Positions 25,447 to 35,681 of a DNA stretch of 64,000 nucleotides are shown here, one piece after another. The notes beneath the pieces are model-generated. The model did not search any database. It was not told the DNA's origin and saw only the letters and a program-made list of their open reading frames with translations. The translations under genes and the position numbers were made by a program. Each line of letters begins with the position of its first letter. Positions within the stretch are counted from its first letter, which is position 1. Origin of the DNA: DATLWN01 sp963764315 (GTDB lineage: Bacteria > Pseudomonadota > Zetaproteobacteria > Mariprofundales > Mariprofundaceae); the NCBI GenBank assembly GCA_963764315.1, contig CAVXSB010000001.1, positions 1 through 64,000 on the forward strand, in the 5' to 3' direction.

Positions 25447-26316
25447 ATGATGGCCCCTGAACAAGCCGACGAACATGGGGCTGCCGGAGCTTCCTTCGCG
25501 CGTGCCGTCCTGTTTGCGCACACAGGCCTATTCGCGCGCACAGGATATTGCCTGCAGTTGGCGGACCCCATGATAAAATCGGCGGCGGTGACCGAGCTGC
25601 TGCAGGATTTCCGGGTCGGCCGCTGGGAGAGGGATCGGGAGGCGCCCGTGGCCGACCTGCATGCCCCGGGCCGGCCTCAGCGCCTGGTGCTGGTGCCCCC
25701 CAAGCGGCTGGCGAAGCGGGGCATGGGCAGTCGGGAGGGAAGGCTCGTCTTCATGCATGCGGTGGCGCATATCGAGTTCAATGCCATCAATCTGGCGCTC
25801 GATGCCGTGCACCGCTTCCGGGACATGCCGGATGCGTATTACGCCGACTGGTTGCAGGTGGCTGCCGAGGAGGCGCGCCATTTCATCATGGTGCGCGGTT
25901 ATCTGCAGTCGTTCGGAGCCGATTACGGCGATCATCCGGCGCACGACGGGCTCTGGGAGATGGCGGTGAAGACCGGCGGCGACGTACTGGAGCGCATGGC
26001 CCTGGTACCACGGGTGCTGGAGGCGCGTGGGCTGGATGTGACGCCGAACCTTATCGACAGGCTCACGCAGGCGAATGATGCCGAGGCGGCGGCGATACTG
26101 AGCGTCATCTACGAGGAGGAGGTCGGCCATGTCGGGGTCGGCACGCGCTGGTTCCGCTTTCTTTGCAGGCAGCGGGGGCTGGAGGCGGCTGAGACCTTCT
26201 TCGCCCTGCTCACCCGCCATTTTCCGGACGGCCTGCATGGGCCGTACAATCTGCCGGCGCGGCGACAGGCCGGCTTCTCGGCGCGCGAACTGTCGATGCT
26301 GACCGAGGGCCTGTAG
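25447..26316 (+). CDS. DUF455 ferritin-like di-iron-fold protein
   Basis: About 289 residues. The family body is visible from FARAVLFAHTGLFARTGYCL onward. Ferritin-like helices carry Glu/His pairs (VAHIEFNAINLALDAVHRF, AAEEARHFIMVRGYL, YEEEVGHVGVGTRW), which could hold a di-metal site. Function is unknown; some relatives have been linked to tRNA hydroxylase-like folds. The start is uncertain: ATG 25423, 25447 or 25450 are possible, and none has a clear ribosome site. Codons near the start contain an imperfect internal repeat (LFAHTG/LFARTG). Confidence 0.8.
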   Translation: MMAPEQADEHGAAGASFARAVLFAHTGLFARTGYCLQLADPMIKSAAVTELLQDFRVGRWERDREAPVADLHAPGRPQRLVLVPPKRLAKRGMGSREGRLVFMHAVAHIEFNAINLALDAVHRFRDMPDAYYADWLQVAAEEARHFIMVRGYLQSFGADYGDHPAHDGLWEMAVKTGGDVLERMALVPRVLEARGLDVTPNLIDRLTQANDAEAAAILSVIYEEEVGHVGVGTRWFRFLCRQRGLEAAETFFALLTRHFPDGLHGPYNLPARRQAGFSARELSMLTEGL

Positions 26317-26330
26317 GCAGCGGATCCCGG

Positions 26331-27011
26331 CTAGCGGCGCAGCAGCTCCAGCGTGCGGTCCAGACCGCCTTCGTTGATGGCCCAAGGGGCCTCAGCGACG
26401 ACCTTCGGCTTGGCGTGGAAGGCGATGCCGAGGCCGGCGGTATGCAGCATCGGCAGGTCGTTGGCCCCATCGCCCAGCGCAACCGTTTGCGACAGCGGAA
26501 TGTCCCATGCCGCCGCCTGATTCAGCAGCGTCCGTTTCTTTGCCGCCGCATCGACGATATCCCCCAGCACGCTGCCGGTGAGTTTGCCGGCATGGATCTC
26601 CAGCACATTGGACAGCGCGTAGTCCAGCGACAGGCGCTGTTTAAGCCGGTCGGTGAAGTAGGTGAATCCGCCGGAGACGAGACCGACCTTCCAGCCATGC
26701 GCATGCACGGTTTCGATGAGGCGCTCGGCACCGTCGGTGAGCCGGACACGCTGTTCGTATACCGCATCCAGCACCGATGCGTCGAGGCCGGCCAGCAGGG
26801 ATACGCGTTCGGTCAGCGAGGCGGCGAAATCGAGTTCCCCTTTCATGGCGCGTGCGGTGATGGCGGCAATCTGCGGCTTGATACCGAGGAAATCGCCGAT
26901 CTCGTCGATGCACTCGCACTGGATCAGCGTCGAGTCCATGTCCATGAACAACAGGCCGGGCTCGGCAAGCGTCGGGGCGTTGGCGGCAGGGGTCGATGTC
27001 ATGGCCTGCAT
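26331..27011 (-). CDS. serB: Phosphoserine phosphatase
   Basis: 226 residues, a HAD-superfamily enzyme that makes serine from phosphoserine. Motif I is FMDMDSTLIQCECIDEIGDF, with nucleophile Asp in MDMDST. Motif II is GLVSGGF, the lysine is in the AAKKRTLLNQA region, and motif IV is ALGDGANDLPML. It lacks the N-terminal ACT domain of longer SerB, so it is the minimal form. It lies 64 bp downstream of mfd's upstream neighbour space, both on the minus strand, and converges with the DUF455 gene. Confidence 0.93.
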   Translation of the reverse strand: MQAMTSTPAANAPTLAEPGLLFMDMDSTLIQCECIDEIGDFLGIKPQIAAITARAMKGELDFAASLTERVSLLAGLDASVLDAVYEQRVRLTDGAERLIETVHAHGWKVGLVSGGFTYFTDRLKQRLSLDYALSNVLEIHAGKLTGSVLGDIVDAAAKKRTLLNQAAAWDIPLSQTVALGDGANDLPMLHTAGLGIAFHAKPKVVAEAPWAINEGGLDRTLELLRR

Positions 27012-27075
27012 CCTTCATGAGCGCACTGCCGATGGCAATTGCGATGGCGATGCCGCTGACGCGGGTCGGCGGGGC

Positions 27076-30000
27076 TCAGCCCTCCAGAAGCTCGTCGAGG
27101 AAGGCGATGACGTACGCGAGCCGTTCCCGGGCCTCACGCCAGTCGCCGATCAGCGTCAGGCTGCCGTCCGGGCGCAGGGCGTGACGATTCGGATCGGCCT
27201 GCACGCGCTTCAGCAGCTTCATGCGATCGATCGGCGAGGCCTCGGTGAACACCAGCCGCATGCCCTGGCTGGAGGCATCGAGGCGGCCGAGGCGCAGCTT
27301 CCTGGCCCGCCAGCGCACGCGCGCCGTTTCCAGGCACAGCCGGGCGGGGGCCGGCATGCGTCCGAAGCGGTCGGTCATCTCCTCGAACAGCAGGCTGGCC
27401 TGTGCATCGTCGCTGGTACGGGCGATGCGTCGGTACAACGCCAGGCGCTCGCCGATCTGCGGGATGTAGTCCGGCGGCAGGATGGCATGCACGGCCAGGT
27501 GCATGTCCAGCGGGGGCACGCGCTCCGGCTTCTCGCCCCTGGCCTCGGCCACCGCCTCGCTGAGCATTTCCATGTACAGGTCGAGACCGATGGCCTCGAT
27601 CTGGCCGCTCTGCTGTGCGCCCAGCAGGTTGCCCGCACCCCGGATCTCCATGTCCTGGCGCGCCAGCATGAAGCCGGCGCCGAGCTCCGTATATTGGGCG
27701 ATGGCGGCTAGGCGCTCCCTGGCATCCGGGGTCATGGCGCGCGCATCGGGGGTGAACAAATAGGCATAGGCCTGCTGGTGGCTACGGCCGACGCGTCCGC
27801 GGATCTGGTGCAACTGGGACAGACCCAACAGATCGGCGCGCTCGACGATCAGGGTGTTGGCGTTCGGTACGTCCAGGCCGGATTCGATGATGGTGGTGCA
27901 CACGAGGATGTGCAGGCGACCCTCGTAGAAATCGAGCATGCGCCGGTCGAGCTGGGCCGCGCTCATCTGGCCGTGGGCGATGCCGATCTCGGCCTCCGGC
28001 AACAGCTCCGTCAGGCGGCGGGAGATGCGATCGATGCTCTGCACGTGGTTGTGCAGATAATAGACCTGGCCGCCGCGGTACATCTCGCGGCGGATCGCCT
28101 CCACCGCCAGGTGCTCGTCGAAGGCGGTGACTACGGTGCGAATCGCCTCGCGCTCGGCCGGCGGGGTTGTGATGACCGAGATGTCGCGCAGCCCCGACAG
28201 CGTCTGGTGCAGGGTGCGCGGAATGGGGGTGGCGGTCAGCGTCAGCACGTCGCAGCCATGGTGCAGCGCCTTCAGCCGCTCCTTGTCCTTGACGCCGAAG
28301 CGCTGCTCCTCGTCGACGATGACGAGGCCCAGGTCTGCGAATTCGAACTGGCTGGCCAGCATCTTGTGGGTGCCGACAAGGATGCGGATGGCGCCGCTGG
28401 CGAGCTCCCGGCGGATGCGCTCGGTTTCCTTTTTCCCCTGGATGCGGGACAATAGCTCGATGCCCAGCCCGGTGCCGGCGAAGCGGTCGGAGAGGCTGGC
28501 GAAATGCTGATTGGCGAGCACCGTGGTCGGCGCCAGCAGCGCCACTTGCCGGCCGGCGCGCGCCACCACGAAGGCGCCGCGCATCGCCACTTCCGTTTTG
28601 CCGAAGCCGACGTCGCCGCAGATGACGCGGTCCATGGGCTTGCCGCGCTGCAGGTCGGCGAGCACCTGGCGAATGGCCTCGGCCTGGTCGTCCGTCTCCT
28701 CGAAGGGGAAGCGGGCGGCGAATTCCTCGTAGGCATCCAGCAGGGCGCCCGTCAGCGCGAACGGCTCCCGTCCCGCACGCTGGCGGGCGGCTTCGGTGTC
28801 GACGAGTTCGTGGGCCATGTCCAAGCAGGTCGTGCTGCACGCGCTCGCGCGTCTTCTTCCACTGCTCGCTGCCCAGACGATTCAGGCTCGGCGCCTCCTC
28901 GCCGGTGTAGCGGTGCAACCGGTCCAGTTCCTCGACCGGCAGATGGATGCTGGCGTCACCGGCATATTCGATGTGCAGGAAATCGGCAGCGACACCGTCG
29001 ATGTCCATGCTGGACAGGCCGCGGTAGCGGCCGACGCCGTGCTCCTCGTGCACTACGGGATCGCCGGGCTTCAGCTCCTGGAGGCTGTTGAACACGTCGG
29101 CGCGTACGCTGCGGCGTCGGTGCTGGCGGCGTGGCAGCTTCTGGCCCAGCAGCTCGCGTCCGGTCAGCACCAACAGCCTTTCGTCTGCCAGGGCGAAGCC
29201 GGCATCGAGGAAACCGATCAGGCCCTGCACCGACATCTTTCCATCGATGTCCGTCCAGCCCGCCGCTTCGTGGATGGATGCGGACAGCGGCTGGCAGGCC
29301 TCGAACATGCGCTCCCGCTGGCCCGGGCCGTGGGCCACGAGCAGTAGCCCCCAGCCCTCGTCCAGGCGCCCCTGCAGGGCGTCGAGCAGGGCATGCAGCG
29401 GCCGGGCCCGGCCCTGGAAATCGTCCAGCGAGGGAACGGCGGCTGGCTTGGGCATGGCCATGGACTCGGTGCCGAGTGGGGTCTCGACCGCGTACAGCTC
29501 CTGCGGCGAGATCACCGGCTCCTGGCTCAGGCGCATCAGCTCGAACTGCGAGCGCACCTGGGCCGCGAACTGGTCCCGGGCCTCGTCCAGTCCGGCGTCG
29601 GCCAGCAATCGGGTTCCGCCAGGCAGGTAATCGGTGAGCCTCGCCGTGGCCTCGTAGGCCATCGGCAGCAGCGACTCGATGCCCGGGTGCGGGCGTCCGG
29701 CCTGCACGGCGGCAAGCATCGGGTGTGTGCGCAATTGGGGGAAGCGCTCGCGGAAGGCCGCGGCGAAGCGCCCGCGCCCGGCCTCGTCCAGGATGATCTC
29801 GCGCACCGGCACCGAGGTGAAGCGCGGCAAGGATTCGCCGGAGCGCTGGGTCTCGATGTCGAAGCGGCGGATGCTCTCGACGGTATCGCCGAACAGGTCG
29901 ATGCGGATCGGACCGTCCTCGGCCGCCGGCCAGATGTCGAGCAGGCCGCCGCGGGCGGCGAATTCGCCGCGGCCGAGCACGCGGTCCACCGGCTGCATGC

Positions 30001-30415
30001 CGCCCTCGGTCAGCCGGCGCACCAGGGCGCCCAGGTCCATGGCATCTCCCTCGGCCAGCTGCCAGACATGGGCGGCGATGGATTCGGGCGGGGCGATGCG
30101 TTGCAGCCAGGCCGGAAGGGCGGTGAGTACCAGGCCCCTAGGCACAGGCTCGCGCAACAGGCGGCCCAGCGTGGAAAAGCGCTCGCCGACGATGGCATGG
30201 TGCGGGCTGCTGCGGTCATAGGGCAGGGTCTCCCAGGCCGGGAAACGCCAAAGCAGATCCGGCGCGTCGTGCAGGAAGAAGCCCAACTCGTCGGCCAGCT
30301 GACGGTAGCGGCGCAGGTCGGCACAGACGAAGACCGTCAGCGCGGGAGCCCGGGCGAGCTCGGCCAGATGATGGGACAGCCCGGCGGGGATCGGGTGCAC
30401 GCTGCGCTCACTCAT
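27076..30415 (-). CDS. mfd: Transcription-repair coupling factor Mfd, reading frame interrupted once
   Basis: Two open frames together encode a full Mfd (about 1112 residues). The N-terminal part starts at 30415 (MSERSVHPIPAGLSHHLAE) and includes the UvrB-like region and the RNA-polymerase-interaction domain (LKPGDPVVHEEHGVGRYRGL). The C-terminal part, ending at 27076, has the translocase motifs GDVGFGKTEVAM, IVDEEQRFGVKDKE, TATPIPRTL and RGRVGRSHQQAYAYL. The frame changes near 28819-28827, within WKKTRERVQHDLL / DMAHELVD. Alignment with E. coli Mfd is colinear if one extra base is removed. Sequencing error or a true mutation cannot be told apart here. Confidence 0.9.
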
Positions 30416-30569
30416 GGGCGGCGCATCATGCCGCATCCGGGCCGTGAATGCCACGGCATCGGCCGTGGAAAGGCGGTGCACTGGCGCCACCCCCTGTGCT
30501 AGGGTTCGCCGCCTTCTCCGGGTGCCGTCTGCGCCCGGGACGGCGTCCAATTTCCGGAGGCATGGATCC

Positions 30570-31934
30570 ATGGCCGACGAGACCAAGCGCGAAGCACCGT
30601 TGTTGCGGGCCGAGGAGGCACTGGCACTCGCCGAGCATTCGGCCGAGGCGTTGCGCCATCGCCTGGCCGCCATGCATTCGCGCGAGATCGCCACCATCAT
30701 CCTCGACTGTGCCGACGACGAAGAGCGCCGGCGCCTGTTGCTCGCCGTGCCGCCGGACCTGCGCGGCGAGACGCTGCTCGAGTTGCCCGAGAGCATGCGC
30801 GAGAACCTGCTCGAGTTGCTCGATCCGCACCATATCGAGACGGTGGTGCGCCACCTGGATTCCGACGATGCCGCCGACCTGCTGCAGTCGCTCGATGCAG
30901 ACGTGGCGCAGGCGGTCATCGAGCGCCTGGAGCCGGACGATCGCCGTGGCCTCGAGCCCTTGATGGCCCACGACGAGGAGACGGCGGGCGGCCTGATGCA
31001 GGCCGAGCTGTTCAAGGTGCGCCAGGACTGGAATGTCGCCAAGGTCCTCAGCGTGCTGCGCCGCTGGGGCCGCGAGATCGAGGATCTGAACTACACCTAT
31101 GTCGTCGACGACGACGGCCGCCTCGTCGGCGCCATGCCGCTGCACGAGTTGCTGTTCCTGGAGCCGGAACAGCTTGCCGGAGACGTCATGGACCGGGAAT
31201 TCCCGCGCGCCGTCGCCGGCCAGGACCAGGAAGAGGTCGCCCATATCTTCGACAAGTACGACGTGCTGGCCCTGCCGGTCGTCGACGAAGCCGGCATGCT
31301 GGTCGGCCGCATCACCGCCGACGACATCATCGACGTCGTGCAGGAGGAGGCGACGGAGGACATGTTCCGCCTGGCCGGCCTGTCCGATGCCGACGATCTG
31401 ACCGAGCCCCTGTATCGCAGCGCCTGGCGGCGCGGCATCTGGCTGTTCGTGAATCTTTTGACCGCCATCCTCGCCTCCTACGTGGTGTCGCGCTTCCAGC
31501 ACACGATCTCCGCCATCGTGGCGCTGGCGGTGCTGATGCCCATCGTCGCCGGCATGGGCGGCAATGCCGGCACGCAGACGCTGACCGTCGTCGTGCGCGG
31601 CCTGGCGCTGGGCCTGATCAGCTTCAACAACGCCCGGCGCGTGCTGGTGCGGCAGGTGGGTATCGGCATCGTTAACGGCGTATTGCTGGGCCTGATCATG
31701 GGCGCGGTGGCGTCGGTATGGTTCCCGGCACTGGGCTGGAAGCTGGGGTTGGTGATCGGCATGGCCATGCTGACGAATATGTGCGCGGCCGGCCTGTTCG
31801 GGGCACTGATCCCGCTGACGCTGCGCCGGATCGGCATCGACCCGGCCCTGGCCTCGAGCATCTTTTTGACCACGGTCACCGATATCGTCGGCTTTTCGGC
31901 CTTCCTGGGCCTGGCCACGATTTTCCTGCTGTGA
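30570..31934 (+). CDS. mgtE: MgtE-type magnesium/cobalt transporter
   Basis: 454 residues. An MgtE_N helical domain (about 30-135, with the DSDDAADLLQSLD repeat) is followed by paired CBS domains (about 135-260, QEEVAHIFDKYDVLALPVVD) and a five-helix channel domain carrying the conserved NAGTQTLTVVVRGLALG (the PxxxGxxGNxGxQ region VLMPIVAGMGGNAGTQ). The CBS/N domains sense cytosolic Mg2+ and gate the pore in the known family. The ATG at 30570 follows GGAGG. It is divergent from mfd and overlaps agmatine deiminase by 4 bp. Confidence 0.94.
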   Translation: MADETKREAPLLRAEEALALAEHSAEALRHRLAAMHSREIATIILDCADDEERRRLLLAVPPDLRGETLLELPESMRENLLELLDPHHIETVVRHLDSDDAADLLQSLDADVAQAVIERLEPDDRRGLEPLMAHDEETAGGLMQAELFKVRQDWNVAKVLSVLRRWGREIEDLNYTYVVDDDGRLVGAMPLHELLFLEPEQLAGDVMDREFPRAVAGQDQEEVAHIFDKYDVLALPVVDEAGMLVGRITADDIIDVVQEEATEDMFRLAGLSDADDLTEPLYRSAWRRGIWLFVNLLTAILASYVVSRFQHTISAIVALAVLMPIVAGMGGNAGTQTLTVVVRGLALGLISFNNARRVLVRQVGIGIVNGVLLGLIMGAVASVWFPALGWKLGLVIGMAMLTNMCAAGLFGALIPLTLRRIGIDPALASSIFLTTVTDIVGFSAFLGLATIFLL

Positions 31935-32965
31935 CGGGGACGGCTGCGAGGCTGCCGGCGGAATGGGAGCCGCAGAGCGGCGTGCTGCTGGCCTGGCCGC
32001 ATGCGGCCAGCGACTGGGCGGACATGCTGGAACATGTGGAGCCATGCGTGGCGGCCATCGCCACCGAGATCAGCCGCTTCGAGCGCGTGCTGATCGTGGC
32101 CCAGGATGCGCCGCACGTGCTGGACAGGCTTGCGGCCGCCGGCGCCGTCATGGAACGGGTGTGCATCGTGGGCCTGCCCACCAACGATACCTGGGCCCGG
32201 GACTTCGGCCCGATCACCGTGCTCCGGGACGGCAGGCCGGAGCTGCTCGATTTCGGCTTCAACGGCTGGGGCCTGAAGTTCGCCGCCGATCTGGATAACC
32301 AGGTGAGCCGCCGCCTGCATGCCCTGGGCGATCTGGGGTCGCATCCGATGCGCACGCTGGGGCTGGTGCTGGAGGGCGGCTCCATCGAGTCGGACGGTGC
32401 CGGGGCCATCCTGACCACCGCCGCCTGCCTGCTCTCGCCCAACCGCAATCCGCATCTATCGTTGCCGCAGATCGAGGCGATGCTCAAACAGCAGCTTGGC
32501 GCCGAACGCGTGCTGTGGCTGCGCCATGGGCATCTGGCCGGCGATGACACCGATAGCCATATCGATATCCTGGCCCGCTTCGCTCCCGACGACACTATCC
32601 TCCATATGCATTGCGACGATGCGGACGACGAGCATTACGGGGAACTGGCGGCCATGCGCGCCGAGCTGGCCGGCCTGACGACCGCCGATGGCAGGCCGTA
32701 TAAGCTGGTGGCCCTGCCCTGGCCCAAGCCCAGGACCAACGGCATCGGTGAGCGGGTGGCACCGTCCTATGCCAATTTCCTCGTCATCAACGGCGCCGTG
32801 CTGGTACCGGTCTATGATGACGATGCCGATGGCAGGGCGCTTGAGGCCATCGCCGGCTGCTTTCCCGATCGCGAGGTCATCGGCATTCCCTGTTCACCGC
32901 TGATCGAGCAGGGTGGTAGCCTGCATTGCATGAGCATGCAGTTGCCCGAGGGGGTATGGTCATGA
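31931..32965 (+). CDS. aguA: Agmatine deiminase
   Basis: 344 residues. It converts agmatine to N-carbamoylputrescine and ammonia. Guanidine-modifying-fold signatures are visible: NDTWARDFGPI, VLEGGSIESDG, HGHLAGDDTDSHIDILARF (catalytic His/Asp), and the C-terminal catalytic Cys in GGSLHCMSMQ. The start is GTG at 31931 (TGTAARLPAEWEPQSGVLLA follows), overlapping the mgtE stop. It overlaps the N-carbamoylputrescine amidase gene by 4 bp, giving the complete two-step agmatine-to-putrescine route. Confidence 0.94.
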   Translation: MTGTAARLPAEWEPQSGVLLAWPHAASDWADMLEHVEPCVAAIATEISRFERVLIVAQDAPHVLDRLAAAGAVMERVCIVGLPTNDTWARDFGPITVLRDGRPELLDFGFNGWGLKFAADLDNQVSRRLHALGDLGSHPMRTLGLVLEGGSIESDGAGAILTTAACLLSPNRNPHLSLPQIEAMLKQQLGAERVLWLRHGHLAGDDTDSHIDILARFAPDDTILHMHCDDADDEHYGELAAMRAELAGLTTADGRPYKLVALPWPKPRTNGIGERVAPSYANFLVINGAVLVPVYDDDADGRALEAIAGCFPDREVIGIPCSPLIEQGGSLHCMSMQLPEGVWS

Positions 32966-33861
32966 GTACGATGGATGCGAAGGTTTTGCGCGTCGGCCTG
33001 GTGCAGCAGCGCTGCGGGAGCGATCGCGCCGCCAACCTGGCGGCCAGCATCGAGGGCATCGTCGGGGCGGCGAAGGACGGGGCGAAGCTGGTGGTGCTGC
33101 AGGAGTTGCACGCCACGCCGTATTTCTGCCAGATCGAGGATCCGGCCCTGTTCGACCTGGCCGAGCCGATCCCGGGGCCCTCGACCGAGCTGCTGGGCGA
33201 GGTCGCGGCCGAACTGGGTATCGTCGTCGTCGCCTCCCTGTTCGAGCGCCGCGCCACCGGCCTGTATCACAACACGGCCGTGGTCATCGAGGCCGACGGT
33301 TCGATCGCCGGCACCTATCGCAAGATGCATATCCCGGACGATCCTGCCTATTACGAGAAGTTCTATTTCACACCGGGCGATCTCGGCTTCGTGCCGGTGG
33401 ACACCAGCGTCGGCCGGCTGGGCGTACTGGTCTGCTGGGATCAGTGGTACCCGGAGGCCGCGCGCCTGATGGCCATGGCCGGGGCCGAGCTGCTGATCTA
33501 CCCGACCGCCATCGGCTGGGATCGCGCGGAGCCCGAGGACGACCAGCTGCGCCAGCGCCAGGCCTGGGAGATCTCGATGCGCGGCCATGCCGTGGCCAAC
33601 GGCCTGCCGGTGATCTGCGCCAACCGCACCGGCTTCGAGTCGAGTCCGGTGGACGAGGGCGGACTGGATTTCTGGGGCGGCAGCTTCATGGCCGGCCCGC
33701 AAGGCGAGCTCATTGCGGAGGCTCCGGCCGATGCCGAGGTCGTGCTGGTGGCGGACATCGATCTTGGCCGCAGCGAGCAGGTGCGGCGCATGTGGCCCTT
33801 CCTGCGCGACCGGCGCATCGATATGTACGGGGACCTGCTGCTGCGCTACCGCGATCGCTAG
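32962..33861 (+). CDS. aguB: N-carbamoylputrescine amidase
   Basis: 299 residues, a nitrilase-superfamily amidase. The catalytic triad is visible as Glu (LVVLQELHATPYF), Lys (TYRKMHIPDDPAYYEKFYF) and Cys (VLVCWDQWYPEAARL). It hydrolyses N-carbamoylputrescine to putrescine, CO2 and ammonia. The start at 32962 forms an ATGA overlap with aguA. Its stop overlaps the stop of the convergent GDSL gene. Putrescine made here may feed polyamine pools; no transporter is linked. Confidence 0.94.
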   Translation: MSTMDAKVLRVGLVQQRCGSDRAANLAASIEGIVGAAKDGAKLVVLQELHATPYFCQIEDPALFDLAEPIPGPSTELLGEVAAELGIVVVASLFERRATGLYHNTAVVIEADGSIAGTYRKMHIPDDPAYYEKFYFTPGDLGFVPVDTSVGRLGVLVCWDQWYPEAARLMAMAGAELLIYPTAIGWDRAEPEDDQLRQRQAWEISMRGHAVANGLPVICANRTGFESSPVDEGGLDFWGGSFMAGPQGELIAEAPADAEVVLVADIDLGRSEQVRRMWPFLRDRRIDMYGDLLLRYRDR

Positions 33862-34484
33862 GCCGGGCTGGCCAGGGCTCCTTTAGCCTTCAGCAGCGCG
33901 AACACGGCCGCGGCCATTTGCCGGTAACCCTGCGCATTGGGATGGACGTAATCGGACTTCAGATCGCCCCTGCGCAGAATGCCGGCGAGGATGCCGTTAT
34001 CGATCGGTACATGCATTTTTTTCGCGGCCCTTTCATAGAGCCTGGCTGTGCTCAATAGCAGGCCGGGGTGCGGCACGCCGATCAGCAGCACCGGGATGCC
34101 GCGCCGCTGCGCCTGCCCGACCATGGCGCACAGGTTGTGCTCCATCGCCTCCGGATTCAGCTTCTGCAGCATGTCGTTGCCGCCGTGGCACAGGATCAAG
34201 AGCGAGGGCTGCACCTGATCCAGTACCGCCGGCAGCCGTGCCAGCCCCTGCGCGCTGGTTTCACCCGGCACGCCGGCGTTGACGACCGGGTGCCCGCTCA
34301 GGCGCGCCAGATCGGCCGGGTAGCCCTGGCCCTTGGCGGCGCCTGTGCCGTGGGTCAGGCTGTCGCCGAAGGCCAGGATGACGCCGTCGGCGGGCAGGGC
34401 GGGAAGCTGCGGCGAGCTGCTGCAGGCCACCAGAAGCAGGGTCAGCGCCGGCAGCAGGCGGGTACGGATGCGTGTCCCAATCAT
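33858..34484 (-). CDS. GDSL/SGNH hydrolase lipoprotein (TesA-like arylesterase)
   Basis: 208 residues. A lipoprotein signal ends LLVAC with C21, so a lipidated periplasmic or outer-membrane location is likely. The SGNH blocks are present: FGDSLTHGTG (catalytic S42), the Gly-containing NAGVPGETS, CHGGNDML (Asn), and SDYVHPNAQGYRQMA (Asp/His). E. coli TesA is a soluble periplasmic thioesterase/lysophospholipase, so lipidation here is a difference. It converges with aguB and diverges from trxB. Confidence 0.88.
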   Translation of the reverse strand: MIGTRIRTRLLPALTLLLVACSSSPQLPALPADGVILAFGDSLTHGTGAAKGQGYPADLARLSGHPVVNAGVPGETSAQGLARLPAVLDQVQPSLLILCHGGNDMLQKLNPEAMEHNLCAMVGQAQRRGIPVLLIGVPHPGLLLSTARLYERAAKKMHVPIDNGILAGILRRGDLKSDYVHPNAQGYRQMAAAVFALLKAKGALASPA

Positions 34485-34546
34485 GCAGAGATGCTATCCG
34501 CCCCGGCCGGAGGCCGAATGTGCGCTGGGTCCCGCTTGTTTTCGTT

Positions 34547-34575
34547 TTGACCCTGTTGTAAGGCACGGCTACCCT
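34547..34575 (+). promoter_or_regulatory. Probable sigma-70 promoter of trxB
   Basis: TTGACC (34547-34552) is followed after 17 bp by TACCCT (34570-34575). The -35 matches 5 of 6 positions, the -10 only 3 of 6. Transcription would start about 20 nt before the trxB ATG, leaving the CGGAGGT ribosome site intact. Confidence 0.45.
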
Positions 34576-34604
34576 TGCCGACCCATTCCCCCCGGAGGTA
34601 TTCC

Positions 34605-35537
34605 ATGGCTGACGTGCAGCATCATCGCCTGATCATTCTCGGTTCCGGCCCGGCCGGTTACACCGCCGCCGTCTATGCGGCGCGCGCCAACCTGAAGCCG
34701 GTGCTGATCCAGGGCATCCAGCCCGGTGGCCAGCTGACGACGACGACGGACGTCGACAACTATCCGGGCTACAAGGACGGCGTGCAGGGCCCGGAGATGA
34801 TGGAAGACTTCAAGGCCCAGGCCGAGCGCTTCGGCACCGAGGTTGTCTGGGACCACATCAATACCGCGGATCTCTCCAAGCGCCCCTTCGTATTGAAGGG
34901 CGACGAGGGCGAATACAGCTGCGATGCACTGATCATTTCCACCGGCGCCTCGGCCAAGTACCTGGGCCTGCCCAGCGAAGAAACCTTTGCCGGCAAGGGC
35001 GTGTCGGCCTGCGCCACCTGCGACGGCTTCTTCTACCGCGGCAAGGAGGTCGCCGTCGTCGGCGGCGGCGATACGGCGGTCGAGGAGGCGATCTATCTGG
35101 CCAATCTGTGCAGCAAGGTCACTCTGATCCATCGCCGAGACAGCCTGCGCGCCGAGCAGATCATGCAGGACAAGTTGTTCGCCACCCCGAACATCGAGGT
35201 GAAGTGGAATCGCACCACCGAGGAAATCCTCGGCGACGATTCGGGCGTCACCGGCATTCGCCTCAAGTCCACCGAGGACGGCGCCACCGAGGATCTCACC
35301 GTGCACGGCGTATTCATCGCCATCGGCCACAAGCCGAACACCGATTTCCTCAAGGGCCAGCTGGAGATGGACGAGACCGGTTACCTGGTCACCAAGGGCA
35401 AGAGCACGGCCACTTCGGTGGAGGGCGTGTTCGCGGCCGGTGATGTCGCCGATCCGGTCTACCGTCAGGCGGTCACCTCGGCCGGCGAGGGCTGCAAGGC
35501 CGCACTCGACGCCGAGCGCTGGCTCTCGCACCACTGA
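34605..35537 (+). CDS. trxB: Thioredoxin-disulfide reductase
   Basis: 310 residues, an FAD/NADPH enzyme that reduces thioredoxin. The FAD motif LGSGPAGYTAAVYAARA, redox-active ACATCDGFFY, NADPH motif VVGGGDTAVEEAIYLA and C-terminal FAAGDVADPVYRQAVTSAGEG are all present. The ATG at 34605 has CGGAGGTATTCC upstream. It stands alone; divergent from the GDSL gene and followed by a gap with palindromic elements. Confidence 0.96.
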   Translation: MADVQHHRLIILGSGPAGYTAAVYAARANLKPVLIQGIQPGGQLTTTTDVDNYPGYKDGVQGPEMMEDFKAQAERFGTEVVWDHINTADLSKRPFVLKGDEGEYSCDALIISTGASAKYLGLPSEETFAGKGVSACATCDGFFYRGKEVAVVGGGDTAVEEAIYLANLCSKVTLIHRRDSLRAEQIMQDKLFATPNIEVKWNRTTEEILGDDSGVTGIRLKSTEDGATEDLTVHGVFIAIGHKPNTDFLKGQLEMDETGYLVTKGKSTATSVEGVFAAGDVADPVYRQAVTSAGEGCKAALDAERWLSHH

Positions 35538-35582
35538 TTCGTTTGGGTCCGACTAAGCCCCGCTAGCCGTTAGCCGGGACCA

Positions 35583-35631
35583 ATGCCCGGAAGCGGAAAC
35601 GAGCGGCGGAGCCGCGGCCGGTTCCGGGCAT
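35583..35631. repeat. Inverted repeat after trxB
   Basis: ATGCCCGGAA (35583-35592) and TTCCGGGCAT (35622-35631) are perfect 10-bp complements around a GC-rich loop. It lies about 45 bp after the trxB stop. No T-run follows, so a classical terminator is not supported. Confidence 0.5.
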
Positions 35632-35681
35632 GCAGGACCGGGGAGCCGAAGGCCTGACGGGTTCAGGGGTGCCCTTCTTTG

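Noticed and set aside
28800..28830. Programmed ribosomal frameshift in mfd
   Set aside because: No slippery heptamer or stimulator is evident, mfd is not known to use one, and similar breaks occur in four other genes.
27782..31042. A 1086-codon minus-strand frame extending beyond the mfd start at 30415
   Set aside because: Mfd homology begins at MSERSVHPIP (30415). The upstream part lies over mgtE on the other strand and reads low-complexity Ser/Arg, and the part after 28820 is out of the true frame.
30426..32045. A 539-codon minus-strand frame opposite mgtE
   Set aside because: His/Gln/Arg-rich composition typical of the antisense of a GC-rich gene; mgtE on the + strand has full family motifs.
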